A DNA stretch of 64,000 nucleotides from positions 124,001 through 188,000 of the forward strand of contig NZ_JABVEC010000016.1 of the NCBI RefSeq assembly GCF_014323705.1, given 5' to 3'. This stretch comes from Actinomadura alba. GTDB lineage: Bacteria > Actinomycetota > Actinomycetes > Streptosporangiales > Streptosporangiaceae. The first letter of the stretch is position 1. Each line of letters opens with the position of its first letter. Below are positions 44,428 through 52,524 of this stretch, piece by piece. The notes under the pieces were generated by a model that saw only the letters and a program-made list of their open reading frames with translations, searched no databases and was not told the origin of the DNA. A program made the position numbers and the translations under genes.

Positions 44428-45379
44428 CCGAGACGTCGCGCAGTCGTTGGCGGAGCGTGCCCGGCAGGGCGACATACGCGCGGTGGCCCGCCTGCTCACG
44501 ATCGCGGAGCAGGACCCGGCTTCGCTCGAGGGTGTGGCCGGGCTGAGGGAGATCCCGTCCGACGCCCAGGTCATCGGGATCACCGGCCCGCCGGGGGCCG
44601 GAAAGTCTACGCTGATCGGGGCGTTGGTCACCGAGCTGCGGACGCACGACCACCGCATCGGTGTGCTCGCCGTCGATCCCTCGTCTCCGCTGACGGCCGG
44701 AGCGCTGCTCGGCGATCGCATCCGCATGCAGAGCCACGCCCACGACGACGGTGTCTTCATCCGCTCGCTGGCGTCGCGTGGACAACTCGGTGGAGTCTCG
44801 GCCGTGACCCCGCTGGCGATCCGGATCCTCCTGGCGACGGGTCACCACCGGGTGGTCGTCGAGACCGTGGGAGTCGGCCAGAGCGAGGTCGAGATCGCCC
44901 AGCTCGCCGACACGACGGTGGTCGTCATGGCCCCAGGGCTGGGAGACGGGGTGCAGGCGGGCAAGGCCGGTCTGATGGAGGTCGCGGACATCTACGTCGT
45001 GAACAAGGCCGACCGCGACGGAGCCACTGAGGTGCGACGGCAGCTGCAGTCGATGATCTCGTGGGGGCGGGCCAGAGGGCCGGGCGACTGGCGCAGGCCG
45101 ATCGTGATGACGACGTCCACCACGGGCGACGGCGTCGAGGCCCTGGCCGACGAGGCGCGGCGTCACCACGTCTGGCTGCGAGCCAGTGGATCCACGGAGC
45201 GGCGTACGGCGCGTGCCATGGCCGAGCTGGAGGCCGCGATGCTCCAACCCGTGAGCGCCCGCTTGGCGACGGCGCGGGCGGACGGGACCTACGACGCGCT
45301 GATCACCGAGATCGTGGCCGGCCAGCTGGATGGCTGGACGGCGGCCAAGGCCTTGCGTGACGACGCCTCCATGCACTGA
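44399..45379 (+). CDS. meaB: MeaB/ArgK-type G-protein chaperone of the B12 mutase
   Basis: ATG 44399 gives a 326-residue GTPase with P-loop GITGPPGAGKSTLIGALV, LAVDPSSPLTAGALLGDRIR, VETVGVGQSEVEIAQLADT and NKAD for guanine. MeaB proteins gate cofactor loading and protect adenosylcobalamin mutases. Its presence at the operon end confirms that the split mutase is the functional centre of the cluster. It is the last gene of the run that begins at 33372. Confidence 0.93.
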   Translation: MTEALKVFDDRDVAQSLAERARQGDIRAVARLLTIAEQDPASLEGVAGLREIPSDAQVIGITGPPGAGKSTLIGALVTELRTHDHRIGVLAVDPSSPLTAGALLGDRIRMQSHAHDDGVFIRSLASRGQLGGVSAVTPLAIRILLATGHHRVVVETVGVGQSEVEIAQLADTTVVVMAPGLGDGVQAGKAGLMEVADIYVVNKADRDGATEVRRQLQSMISWGRARGPGDWRRPIVMTTSTTGDGVEALADEARRHHVWLRASGSTERRTARAMAELEAAMLQPVSARLATARADGTYDALITEIVAGQLDGWTAAKALRDDASMH

Positions 45380-45747
45380 ACGGCGCGGAGGACATGTTCG
45401 CCATGGTGCCTCGTATCAGGTTCCCGGCTTCTCGGAACCGGTGATTCGTCGGGCGGCCACACAGTTGGGCGTGCATCTCGGGATGTATCGCACAGCGGAA
45501 CGTGAACAGCTGTGTACAGAGCATCCTGATGGAGCTCGACTTCACTCACAGACGCTGAGAGCGCCAGCTGGATATCACGGCGACCTCTCCTTTCGGGAAC
45601 CTGATTGCCGAGCGTTGATGTAGGTCTTATCGGCGTCGCGGTGCGGAAAGAAGTGAGCCGCCAGTCCTAGTACTACATGCCTAGATCTCGGTGGGTGATC
45701 GAACGATTCCTCCACGTGATCACACCGGGTGGTGTAACGGTATCTGC
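45380..45747. other. Non-coding gap between the catabolic cluster and the IS remnant
   Basis: I see no intact gene in these 368 bp. Around 45680-45715 the plus strand reads RWVIERFLHVI, reminiscent of the end of IS5-type transposases, but the phrase is too short to call. The stretch is probably insertion-sequence debris. Confidence 0.35.
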
Positions 45748-46970
45748 ATGCCTGACTCGCGAGAGTTGGCCAACGCGGTAACGGTGGCGGAGCTGGCCAA
45801 GTGGAAGTTGGAATTCGAGACGGTGTGCGGCCGGTTCGAGGGACGGTGGTACCGGACGGAGTCGCGTGAGCATTTCCGGCAGTATCTGCGGGGATTGCTG
45901 GCACCACTGGCGCGCAAGAATTCCTGGACGATTTCGGAGGGACACTGGGACGGATCGACAACTGTCAGATCGGAGTGTTTCTGGCCTACGCCAACACTGC
46001 CGGAGACCGGGTACTCATCGACCGGGAACTCTATATGCCCGAACGCTCCTGGTGTGCCGACACCGCCCGGCGGGCCGAGGCCGCCGTCCCTAAGGGCCTG
46101 ACATTCATGACCCGCCCGCAGCAGGTCATGGGCAATGATCGACCGGACGGTCGAGGCAGGGGTGCCGTTCGCGTGGTTCGCCGCGGACGAGGAGTTCGGC
46201 CAAAACCACAAACTGCGCCGCCATCTGGAAGAACAACAGATCGCCTATTGCATGGCCGTGCCCAGGAACACCACCGTCACCACTGGCAGCGTCTCCACGG
46301 CGACCGCCGATCCCGCCATCGTCGAGGCCATCGCCAAACGACTGAAACCCAACGATTGGCAGCGCCGGGCTTGCGGGATCGGATCAAAAGGCTTCCGGGT
46401 CTACGACTGGGCCGTGATCAAGACCCCGATACCAGGGCACCAGTACATGTTCCGGCGAAACATCACCAACGACGAACTCGCCTACTTCCATTGCTACAAC
46501 CCGCGCGGCGAAGGGCCATCCGAACTGGTCCGGGTCATCGGCGCCCGCTGGCCGATCGAGGAATGTTTCGAGGCCGCCAAGCAGGAAGCCGGATTGGCGC
46601 ATTACCAGTTCCGCCTCTACCACGCCTGGTACCGCCACATCACCCTGGCGATGCTGGCCATGGCCTTTCTTGCCGTGCTCCGCCACACCACCAAAAAGGG
46701 GACCCACTCCCTGTGGACAACCAGCGGCGACCGGCAGCACACACCGGGCACGCCAGAAACAACCAACACAAACCACCGAGCGGGCACACCGGCAGCCGGT
46801 CCGGCGCCTGATCACCTTGTCTGTTGGAGAGATCCGGCACCTGTTCAACCTGATCAACAAAGATGATCAAGCCCTTGACCTGGGACTTCACTGGTCGACC
46901 CTCCGCCGCGCACACCAAGCCGAAACACGCAGGCACCACTTCAGGCGGCACCTGCGCCTCCAGGTCATCC
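45748..46970 (+). pseudogene. IS701-family transposase pseudogene
   Basis: Pieces of one transposase occur in order in different frames. The N-terminus (45748 on) has FEGRWYRTESREHFRQYLRG and LLAPLARKNSWTISEG. The middle has GRIDNCQIGVFLAYANTAGD and IDRELYMPERSW. The long C-terminal part (46135 on) has MIDRTVEAGVPFAWFAADEE and ARWPIEECFEAAKQEAGLAH. The tail (from about 46810) has RRLITLSVGEIRHLFNL. The segment with the DETGF catalytic Asp is deleted near 45940, and there are at least three frame changes. I could not identify terminal inverted repeats. Confidence 0.8.
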
Positions 46971-47196
46971 AGATCCCTGTACAAAGGCCGGGCCGCCAAC
47001 AAGTTCGGCATCCTGACCGGGCAGATCGTCGCCATCGACACCCCGCAGATGAGACTCTCGCCGCGGAACTGTCGGAAGCCGGGCTCGAATCCCATCCGAC
47101 CGTACCTGAAGGAGTCCAGGCGTGGCGATCCCCCGACCTGCCGTGACGGCGCCGTCCGCAGGACACAAGCCCGGTGCAACGCTAGGGGGAAGCGAT
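46971..47196. other. Unassigned spacer after the IS remnant
   Basis: This 226-bp stretch contains only short open frames. No product or RNA could be recognised. It lies between two pseudogenes. Confidence 0.3.
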
Positions 47197-47430
47197 GAAG
47201 TACGACATGATTGTGGTCGGCGGTGGTCCGACAGGGCTGAGCGCCGCGCTCGTGTTCGGACGGCAGCGCCGCAAGATCCTGTTCGTCGATGCTGCAGGGA
47301 GCGCAATGCCCCGGCGGCCGAGATGCATATGCACCTGAGCCGGGACGGCTTTCTCCCGCGCGACTGCTCGCACTCGGAAGGGCCGAGCTGGCCGCCTATC
47401 CCTCCGTGGAGGTGGGGCCGGCCTCGACGA
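47197..47430 (+). pseudogene. Thioredoxin reductase-like FAD oxidoreductase fragment, frameshifted
   Basis: The first frame starts at ATG 47197 and reads YDMIVVGGGPTGLSAALVFG, an FAD-binding N-terminus of the thioredoxin-reductase-like family. Near 47300 the expected continuation (NAPAAEMHMHLSRDGFLPRD) is in another frame, and LLALGRAELAAYPSVEV (about 47366-47416) follows in a third. The gene then stops matching. It is therefore a 5' fragment with two frame changes. Confidence 0.7.
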
Positions 47431-47690
47431 CGTCTCGGTCCGGGTCATTCCCCGAGTCGCCTTTCCACTTGACGAGGATCCGCCGGCGCGCGCCTATCTG
47501 GACCGCGATCTGGCCCGAGCTTCGGGAGTCGGCCGCCAACTGCGGCGCTGAGGCCGGGATGTCGGTGGCCGACATGGAGAAGGCGTCCGAACTGCTCACC
47601 CCGGACAGCTCTCGGTATGTGCTGAACGAGCCGGGCTTCTCCGTCGTGCACCCGATGATCCTGGTGACGGGACGACGGCCACGCGCGTAA
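47431..47690 (+). pseudogene. 3' remnant of an unidentified gene
   Basis: The frame ending at TAA 47690 has a plausible coding tail (AGMSVADMEKASELL, then LNEPGFSVVHPMILVTG), like the end of a methyltransferase-type enzyme, joined to the oxidoreductase debris. The identity is not certain. A perfect 12-bp stem hairpin starts 11 bases after the stop, so this was once a real 3' end. Confidence 0.35.
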
Positions 47691-47700
47691 TCGCGGCGCG

Positions 47701-47737
47701 GAGGCGGTGACGACCGTACGAACGCCGTCACCGCCTC
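47701..47737. terminator. 12-bp stem terminator between the remnant and the L32 gene
   Basis: GAGGCGGTGACG (47701-47712) pairs perfectly with 47726-47737 across 13 bases. It follows the TAA at 47690 and precedes the 3' end of the convergent ribosomal protein operon, so it may act in both directions. Confidence 0.75.
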
Positions 47738-47826
47738 TGGAAAATCGTGCTCCCGCCGAGAACTCGAGAACGGCCGGTCACCCGGGTCGGCATGGTCGCG
47801 AGTCGCCGCCCCCGTCCCCGGTTGGG

Positions 47827-47991
47827 TCAGGGGCGGAGGAGGCCGGTCTGGTAGGCACGGACGAGGTGGCGTGGCACCAGGATTTCGTGGCTTTCAACGG
47901 TGACAGGGACGAGGTCGGGGCTCTGTGCCTTCCATTGGGAGCGGCGGTGGCGGGTGTTGGAGCGGGATTTCTTGCGTTTGGGCACGGCCAT
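47827..47991 (-). CDS. rpmF: Ribosomal protein L32, cysteine-free paralogue
   Basis: The 54-residue product (MAVPKRKKSRSNTRHRRSQW at the start) is L32 by its N-terminal signature. It has no Cys, so it lacks the zinc-binding CxxC pairs of ordinary L32. It is the last gene of the operon L33-L31-L28-S14-L32, only 11 bp after S14. This is a member of the set of zinc-independent replacements made when zinc is scarce. It was not in a long open frame and was found by reading the minus strand. Confidence 0.9.
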   Translation of the reverse strand: MAVPKRKKSRSNTRHRRSQWKAQSPDLVPVTVESHEILVPRHLVRAYQTGLLRP

Positions 47992-48002
47992 GCGGGTTCT
48001 CC

Positions 48003-48308
48003 CTACCAGCTGGACTTGGTGATGCCGGGCAGTTCTCCCCGGTGGGCCATCTCGCGGAAGCGCACCCGGGAGAGCCCGAATCTGCTCAGGTGGCCGCGGG
48101 GACGGCCATCGATGGTGTCGCGGTTACGCACCCGGGTGGCACTGGCGTCGCGGGGCTGGCGGCGCAGTTCCCGCACGGCGGCCTCGCGGATCTCCTCGGC
48201 GGTGTGCGGGCTGTTGATGAGCCGCTTGAGCTCGGCCCGCCGAGCGGCGTAGCGCCGCACCGTGGCCTTGCGCCGCTCGTTGGCGGCGATCTTGCTCTTC
48301 TTGGCCAT
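48003..48308 (-). CDS. rpsN: Ribosomal protein S14, zinc-independent paralogue
   Basis: The 101-residue product is the long, cysteine-free type of S14 (MAKKSKIAANERRKATVRRY at the start, ending with RFREMAHRGELPGITKSSW). The zinc form is about 61 residues with four Cys. ATG overlaps the L28 stop (ATGA at 48308). In actinobacteria it replaces the zinc protein under Zur control. Confidence 0.93.
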   Translation of the reverse strand: MAKKSKIAANERRKATVRRYAARRAELKRLINSPHTAEEIREAAVRELRRQPRDASATRVRNRDTIDGRPRGHLSRFGLSRVRFREMAHRGELPGITKSSW

Positions 48309-48544
48309 CAGATCTTCTCTCCCCGGGCCCGGATACGGGCGACGGCGGCCTCGATACCGATCTTGTCGATGGTCTTGATCGCGCGGACCGACAGGCGCAG
48401 CCGCACGTACCGGCCCTCGGACGGCAGCCAGTACCGCTTGGTCTGGATATTGGGGTCGAACCGGCGCGAGGTGCGCCGGTGCGAATGCGACACCTTCTTG
48501 CCGAACTTCGGTTCGGCGCCGGTCAGCTGACAGCGGGCCGACAT
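48308..48544 (-). CDS. rpmB: Ribosomal protein L28, zinc-independent paralogue
   Basis: The 78-residue product has the L28 start (SARCQLTGAEPKFGKKVSHS) and the following HRRTSRRFDPNIQ, with only one Cys rather than the paired motif of zinc-binding L28. Both ends overlap neighbours by four bases, so it is translationally coupled to L31 and S14. Confidence 0.92.
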   Translation of the reverse strand: MSARCQLTGAEPKFGKKVSHSHRRTSRRFDPNIQTKRYWLPSEGRYVRLRLSVRAIKTIDKIGIEAAVARIRARGEKI

Positions 48545-48789
48545 CAGCGGCCTCCGTAGCGCTGCTTGAAGCGCTCCACCCGGCCCGTGGTGTCCAGGGT
48601 TCGGGCACGCCCGGTGTAGAAGGGGTGACTCGCCGAGGACACGTCCACGTCGATCACCGGGTAGACGTTGCCGTCCTCCCATTCGATGCTCTTGGCGCTG
48701 GTGGCGGTGGAGCGGGTCAGGAAGGCGGAGTCCGCGCCACGGTCGCGGAAGACCACCGGGTGGTAGTCGGGATGGATGTTCTGTTGCAC
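48544..48789 (-). CDS. rpmE2: Ribosomal protein L31 type B (zinc-independent)
   Basis: The 81-residue product (GTG 48789, GGAG upstream) is type B L31, with HPDYHPVVFRDRGADSAFLT and SSASHPFYTGRARTLDTTGR. It has no Cys. Type B L31 takes the place of the zinc-binding form at low zinc. It lies three bases after the L33 stop. Confidence 0.94.
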   Translation of the reverse strand: MQQNIHPDYHPVVFRDRGADSAFLTRSTATSAKSIEWEDGNVYPVIDVDVSSASHPFYTGRARTLDTTGRVERFKQRYGGR

Positions 48790-48792
48790 TGC

Positions 48793-48957
48793 TCAGCGCT
48801 CCTCTCTGTAGAGCACGTGCCTGCGTACGACCGGGTCGTACTTGCGCAGGACGAGCCGGTCGGGGTCGTTGCGGCGGTTCTTGCGGGTCACGTAGGTGTG
48901 ACCGGTCCCGGCACTCGACCGAAGTTTGATCACTGGGCGCAGCTCGTTGCGGGCCAT
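48793..48957 (-). CDS. rpmG: Ribosomal protein L33, zinc-independent paralogue
   Basis: ATG 48957 follows GAGAGGAG. The 54-residue product is L33 (MARNELRPVIKLRSSAGTGH at the start, then TYVTRKNRRNDPDRLVLRKY) without the four zinc-binding Cys. It is the first gene of the operon, and the Zur-type palindrome lies 31 bp upstream. Confidence 0.94.
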   Translation of the reverse strand: MARNELRPVIKLRSSAGTGHTYVTRKNRRNDPDRLVLRKYDPVVRRHVLYREER

Positions 48958-48987
48958 CGGATCTCCTCTCGGCACATGACATGATAG

Positions 48988-49002
48988 CGATAACCGTTTT
49001 CA
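48988..49002. promoter_or_regulatory. Zur-type operator between the ribosomal operon and the CobW-like gene
   Basis: CGATAACCGTTTTCA, read on the minus strand TGAAAACGGTTATCG, is a 15-bp imperfect palindrome close to actinobacterial Zur boxes (TGAAAATnATTTTCA type). It lies 31 bp from the L33 start and 20 bp from the CobW-like start, in an AT-rich patch holding possible -10 sequences (CATTAT at 49001-49006). Zn-loaded Zur would repress both genes, and low zinc would release them. Confidence 0.7.
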
Positions 49003-49022
49003 TTATGTCCCTGGGAGGGCGC

Positions 49023-50198
49023 ATGTCCGTACCCGTGGCGCTGGTAGCCGGGCTGCACGGCCCCGCTCGCGCCGCCCTCGTCGACCGGCTGCTGCGTGAG
49101 CACCCCGGCTCGGTGACGATCCACCACGACCTGCGCCAGGTCACAACCGGACTCGTCATCCGAGTGGTCCGCGACGCCAACGCGGTCCTGGAACGAGCCG
49201 AGGTCCGGCTCGCACACGGCTGCACCACCTGCACGGTCCGCGAAGACCTCATCCCCCAGCTGCTGCGGCACGGCCCTCGGGCACGGCTCCTGATCGTCGA
49301 CCTGTGGGACGCGGTCGAGCCCCGGTCCGTGGCCGAGGCCCTCGACATACCGGAGTTGCGCGACGAGTTGCGGCTTACCGCGGTGCTGACCGCGCTGGAC
49401 GCCGAGCTGACCCCCAGCGACATCTGCCGCGGTGAGACGCTGGCCGAGGTAGGCACAGCGGGCTCTGAGGGAGACGAACGTCACCTTGCCGAAGTGCTGG
49501 CCCGGCAGATCGAGTACGCCACCGCGCTCGTCCTGCCCGAGGTGCTGCCCGCCCCGCTGCCGCAAGCCGACGAGGACGATGTCGACCTGTGCCGGGACGT
49601 GCTCGGTCATCTCGCGCCGACGACACCGGTCTGCCCGCCCGGCGACCCGCTCCCACCAGTGTCCGGCACCGCGTTGTGCACCCATGAACTCGCCGCCCGA
49701 GTCACCCCAGCCACCGCCCAGCTGCCCTGCGAGGCCAGCACCCCGGCCGCGGACACGGTGGTCTGGCGACGGGCGCGCCCGCTGCACCCGGCCCGGTTCT
49801 TCGACGCCGTGGATTCCCTCGCCACTGAGACGGTGCGCAGCCGCGGCCGGTTCTGGTTGGCCAACCGGCCCGACCGCATGATCGCCTGGGACGCTGTCGC
49901 CGGCATCGTCACGATCGAGGACGCGGGCCCCTGGCTGGAATCCCTCCCAGCGGCGGCATGGGACATGCTGCCGCCCGCCCGGCGGCTGGCCGCCGCGCTC
50001 GACTGGTCACCCGACCACGGCGATCGCGTCCAGCACCTGGTCTTCACCGGCCCTGACCTGGACCGCGGCCGGATCCACGCCATGCTCGACTCTTGCCTGC
50101 TGGCCGATGACGAACCGATCGCCGGACCGGACGACCCGTTCGCCCCCTTCCTCGATCTCCCGGACGACACGCATGTCGATACCCGGCAGAAGCGATAG
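49023..50198 (+). CDS. CobW-like GTP-binding family protein (Mrf-like), degenerate P-loop
   Basis: ATG 49023 follows GGGAGG. The 391-residue product has the CobW/G3E layout and a C-terminal CobW_C domain (PLHPARFFDAVDSL; VFTGPDLDRGRIHAMLDSCL). The Walker A region reads VAGLHGPARAALVDRLL without the GKT Lys. The usual CxCC metal motif is GCTTCTVREDL (CxxC). In mycobacteria a CobW-type protein next to the same zinc-free ribosomal operon (Mrf) recruits a hibernation factor to ribosomes. Loss of the P-loop argues for a structural rather than metal-loading GTPase role here. Confidence 0.85.
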   Translation: MSVPVALVAGLHGPARAALVDRLLREHPGSVTIHHDLRQVTTGLVIRVVRDANAVLERAEVRLAHGCTTCTVREDLIPQLLRHGPRARLLIVDLWDAVEPRSVAEALDIPELRDELRLTAVLTALDAELTPSDICRGETLAEVGTAGSEGDERHLAEVLARQIEYATALVLPEVLPAPLPQADEDDVDLCRDVLGHLAPTTPVCPPGDPLPPVSGTALCTHELAARVTPATAQLPCEASTPAADTVVWRRARPLHPARFFDAVDSLATETVRSRGRFWLANRPDRMIAWDAVAGIVTIEDAGPWLESLPAAAWDMLPPARRLAAALDWSPDHGDRVQHLVFTGPDLDRGRIHAMLDSCLLADDEPIAGPDDPFAPFLDLPDDTHVDTRQKR

Positions 50199-50222
50199 AC
50201 CAGGACACAGACTCCGACACAT

Positions 50223-50318
50223 ATGGCGAATTTCGCGGTCGCGCTGCGCCACGCCACCTCCGAGCCGGAGGTGGCCGAGCCCATGGCTGACGCCTGGAGA
50301 AAACGGAGAAGCCGATGA
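50223..50318 (+). CDS. Very short open frame overlapping the methyltransferase start
   Basis: The 31-codon frame (ATG 50223, MANFAVALRHATSEPEVAEP at the start) ends in ATGA overlapping the methyltransferase start. It may be a leader peptide that couples translation, or a gene remnant. There is no clear ribosome-binding site and no known homologue that I recognise. Confidence 0.3.
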   Translation: MANFAVALRHATSEPEVAEPMADAWRKRRSR

Positions 50319-51127
50319 GATCATCTCGGTCCCCGCAGACCGGTGAGGTCTTCGACGCCGCCGCCCGCGACTACAGCGCGGCGGCCGCGCTGCTGTGGGA
50401 TGCACTCGGTGAGGGGTATGTGGAGCGGGTCCGCCCCGTCTCAGGATCCCGGGTGCTCGACGCCTGCTGCGGAGCGGGAGCCTCGGCGATTCCAGCCGCC
50501 CGCGCCGTCGGCCCGGCCGGGCAGGTGGACGCGGTGGATCTGGCCGCCGGTCTGGTCGAACTGGGACGGCGACGCGCCGCGGAGGAACACTTGGACCAGG
50601 TGCGGTTCCACAAGGCCGATGTGACCAACTGGCCCGCTCCACAGCCCTACGACCTGGTGCTGTGCGGCTATGGGATCTTCTTCCTACCGGACATGGACAC
50701 CTCTGCTCGGCGGCTGGCAGGACTTCTGGGTCCGGGCGGCCGGTTCTCCGTCGCCGCCTGGGCCAAGGGGGCGATGGAGGATTTCGGGGCGCTGTTGTAC
50801 ACCAGCGTGACCACCGAACGTCCCAGCGAGCGCGCCGACCCGCCCGCGCGCCGAGCCAGCAACCGGATCAACACCGAGGCCGCGCTCGCAGACTGGATGA
50901 TCAGCCTGGGACTCGACGAGGTGAGCGTGCACCAGATCGTCCATCAGGTGACGCTCACCCCCGACAACGCCAGGGACCTAGTGATCGGCAGCGGCTTCCG
51001 CGCGATGCTGCACGATCTCGACGACGAGACCGTCGCCCGGGTGCGCGACCGCTTCCTGGAATCCCTGACCACCGGCGGGCTCGACCACCTCGATGCCACC
51101 TCTCTGGTCGCCGTCGGCACAGCCTGA
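50315..51127 (+). CDS. Class I SAM-dependent methyltransferase
   Basis: The 270-residue protein has Rossmann motif I (VLDACCGAGASAIPAA), motif II Asp in VDAVDLAAGLVELGRRR, the substrate-side phrase FHKADVTNWP and YDLVLCGYGIFFLPDMD. It is of the UbiE/COQ5-like small-molecule group. It follows the CobW-like gene by about 115 bp on the same strand, but a role in zinc starvation is not shown by the sequence. Confidence 0.85.
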   Translation: MRSSRSPQTGEVFDAAARDYSAAAALLWDALGEGYVERVRPVSGSRVLDACCGAGASAIPAARAVGPAGQVDAVDLAAGLVELGRRRAAEEHLDQVRFHKADVTNWPAPQPYDLVLCGYGIFFLPDMDTSARRLAGLLGPGGRFSVAAWAKGAMEDFGALLYTSVTTERPSERADPPARRASNRINTEAALADWMISLGLDEVSVHQIVHQVTLTPDNARDLVIGSGFRAMLHDLDDETVARVRDRFLESLTTGGLDHLDATSLVAVGTA

Positions 51128-51419
51128 TGTAGCACCTCTGCCCGTTGCCCGTGGGCACTGGGACCGCTCATGCGGCACACGGATGGCCGAAGCCAGCTAT
51201 GGCCCGCCACAGGTCCTGACCGGAAAATGAGTACCTCAGCCACGCACGCGGCAGCGGACCCCGGCCGGTGGTGTCGGGTCCGGGATCTGCTGTTTGCGGT
51301 ATCGGTGTCAGGCGGCCGTGGTGACGGTGGGGGTTCCCCCCGAATCCTCCACGAATACCAGCATGCCGCCTGACCTGTGCGGATGAGGTTCTCGGCAGGC
51401 GCACCGCTGGCCTGTCTGG

Positions 51420-51737
51420 TCAGTCGGGTCGGTGTAGTTGGGTGTTGATCCGTTGGGCCTCTTCGAGCTGGTCTTCCAGGATGATGATGCGGCAGGCGGC
51501 TTCCAGGGCGGTGCCCTGGTCGACCAGCTCGCGAGCGCGTGCGGCCAGGCGCAGTTGGTAGCGGGAGTAGCGGCGATGGCCACCGGGCGACCGTTGCGGT
51601 GTGATCAGTTCAGCCTCGTCCAGGCTGCGCAGGAATCCTGGGGTGGTGCCGAGCATCTCGGCGGCGCGGCCCATGGTGTAGGCGGGGTAGTCGTCATCGT
51701 CGAACTTGGCGTCCGAAGCCTTGCTGGCTGGGTCCAT
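51420..51737 (-). CDS. MerR-family transcriptional regulator (small)
   Basis: The 105-residue protein has a MerR winged helix (MGRAAEMLGTTPGFLRSLDE, then AELITPQRSPGGHRRYSRYQ) and a short coiled coil. There is no metal-binding C-terminal domain, as in HspR-like MerR proteins. An acidic N-terminal extension precedes the helix-turn-helix. A perfect 12-bp hairpin lies in its leader at 51756-51783. Targets are unknown; it is the last gene of the central island part on the minus strand. The gap 51128-51419 before it shows no gene. Confidence 0.85.
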   Translation of the reverse strand: MDPASKASDAKFDDDDYPAYTMGRAAEMLGTTPGFLRSLDEAELITPQRSPGGHRRYSRYQLRLAARARELVDQGTALEAACRIIILEDQLEEAQRINTQLHRPD

Positions 51738-52524
51738 TGCACCTCCACGTCACGAGGGCCCCGGTGCCATAGCACCGGGGCCCAGGGTTTTGGGTTTTCC
51801 AACACCATCTACCGACGCGCGCGCCGGCTTGCCTTGTCCGCACGGGCCGCCTGAAACGGCGGGCAGTGCGGGGATCGCGTATGCGTGACCGAAGACCACC
51901 TCTCGTTCCGATGGGACTGCGGTACCCGCCCGGCGCAACACAGCCTGAAGCGGGCGATCCGACGGTGTGCAACCCTCCCCTTCTCCTCTGATTTCCACAT
52001 ACCTTCCATGCGACCATCACGGACCGGAACCTCAGGTACCGCCGGTCCCGGCGACCGTCGCCGGCCATCCGCCGGAGCCCCTTGTGGTGCCTGGCCCCAG
52101 CGCGTCTGACCGTCGTGCTCTCACCTCACGGGCAGTTCGTCATCTGCGCCGTCTCCATGATGTTCTCTTTTCTCGCAACACCAGGAACACTACCCACTCC
52201 ACCGCCGAATGTCTACCGTAGCAACAACAGATTTTCTCAGTCCTCGCTCCCCGGCTTCGGCGCCAGGACCGGGCGGAAACCTTTCGGCCAACTCGACGTC
52301 TGCATCGCCCTCGGCGTGCTGGTGCCGCTGGCGGCGATCTTGCTGGAGTGGACCCGGCCGTTCTCCGCCTCCACCCAGTACCAGCCACTGAACGCGATCG
52401 GATCGGTCTGCTGGAAGCAAACGACAAGCGGTGCCTGTCGCCCATGCGAGAGCCACGGCGCGGTTGCCGCCAAGATCGCTAAATGTCCGAATGTGGACAG
52501 CAGCAGATAACGCTTCAGTGGTAG
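51738..52524. other. Long gene-poor stretch with a leader hairpin
   Basis: These 787 bp contain no gene I can support; the short open frames on both strands have no recognisable motifs. The only clear structure is the perfect 12-bp hairpin at 51756-51783 just upstream of the MerR gene. The right boundary is where the RecD2-like fragment begins. Confidence 0.5.
51756..51783. terminator. Perfect 12-bp hairpin in the MerR leader or terminator
   Basis: GGGCCCCGGTGC (51756-51767) pairs with GCACCGGGGCCC (51772-51783) over a four-base loop. On the plus strand it is followed by a T-rich run (agggttttgggtttt), so it could terminate rightward transcripts; on the minus strand it lies in the merR 5' leader. 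Confidence 0.65.
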
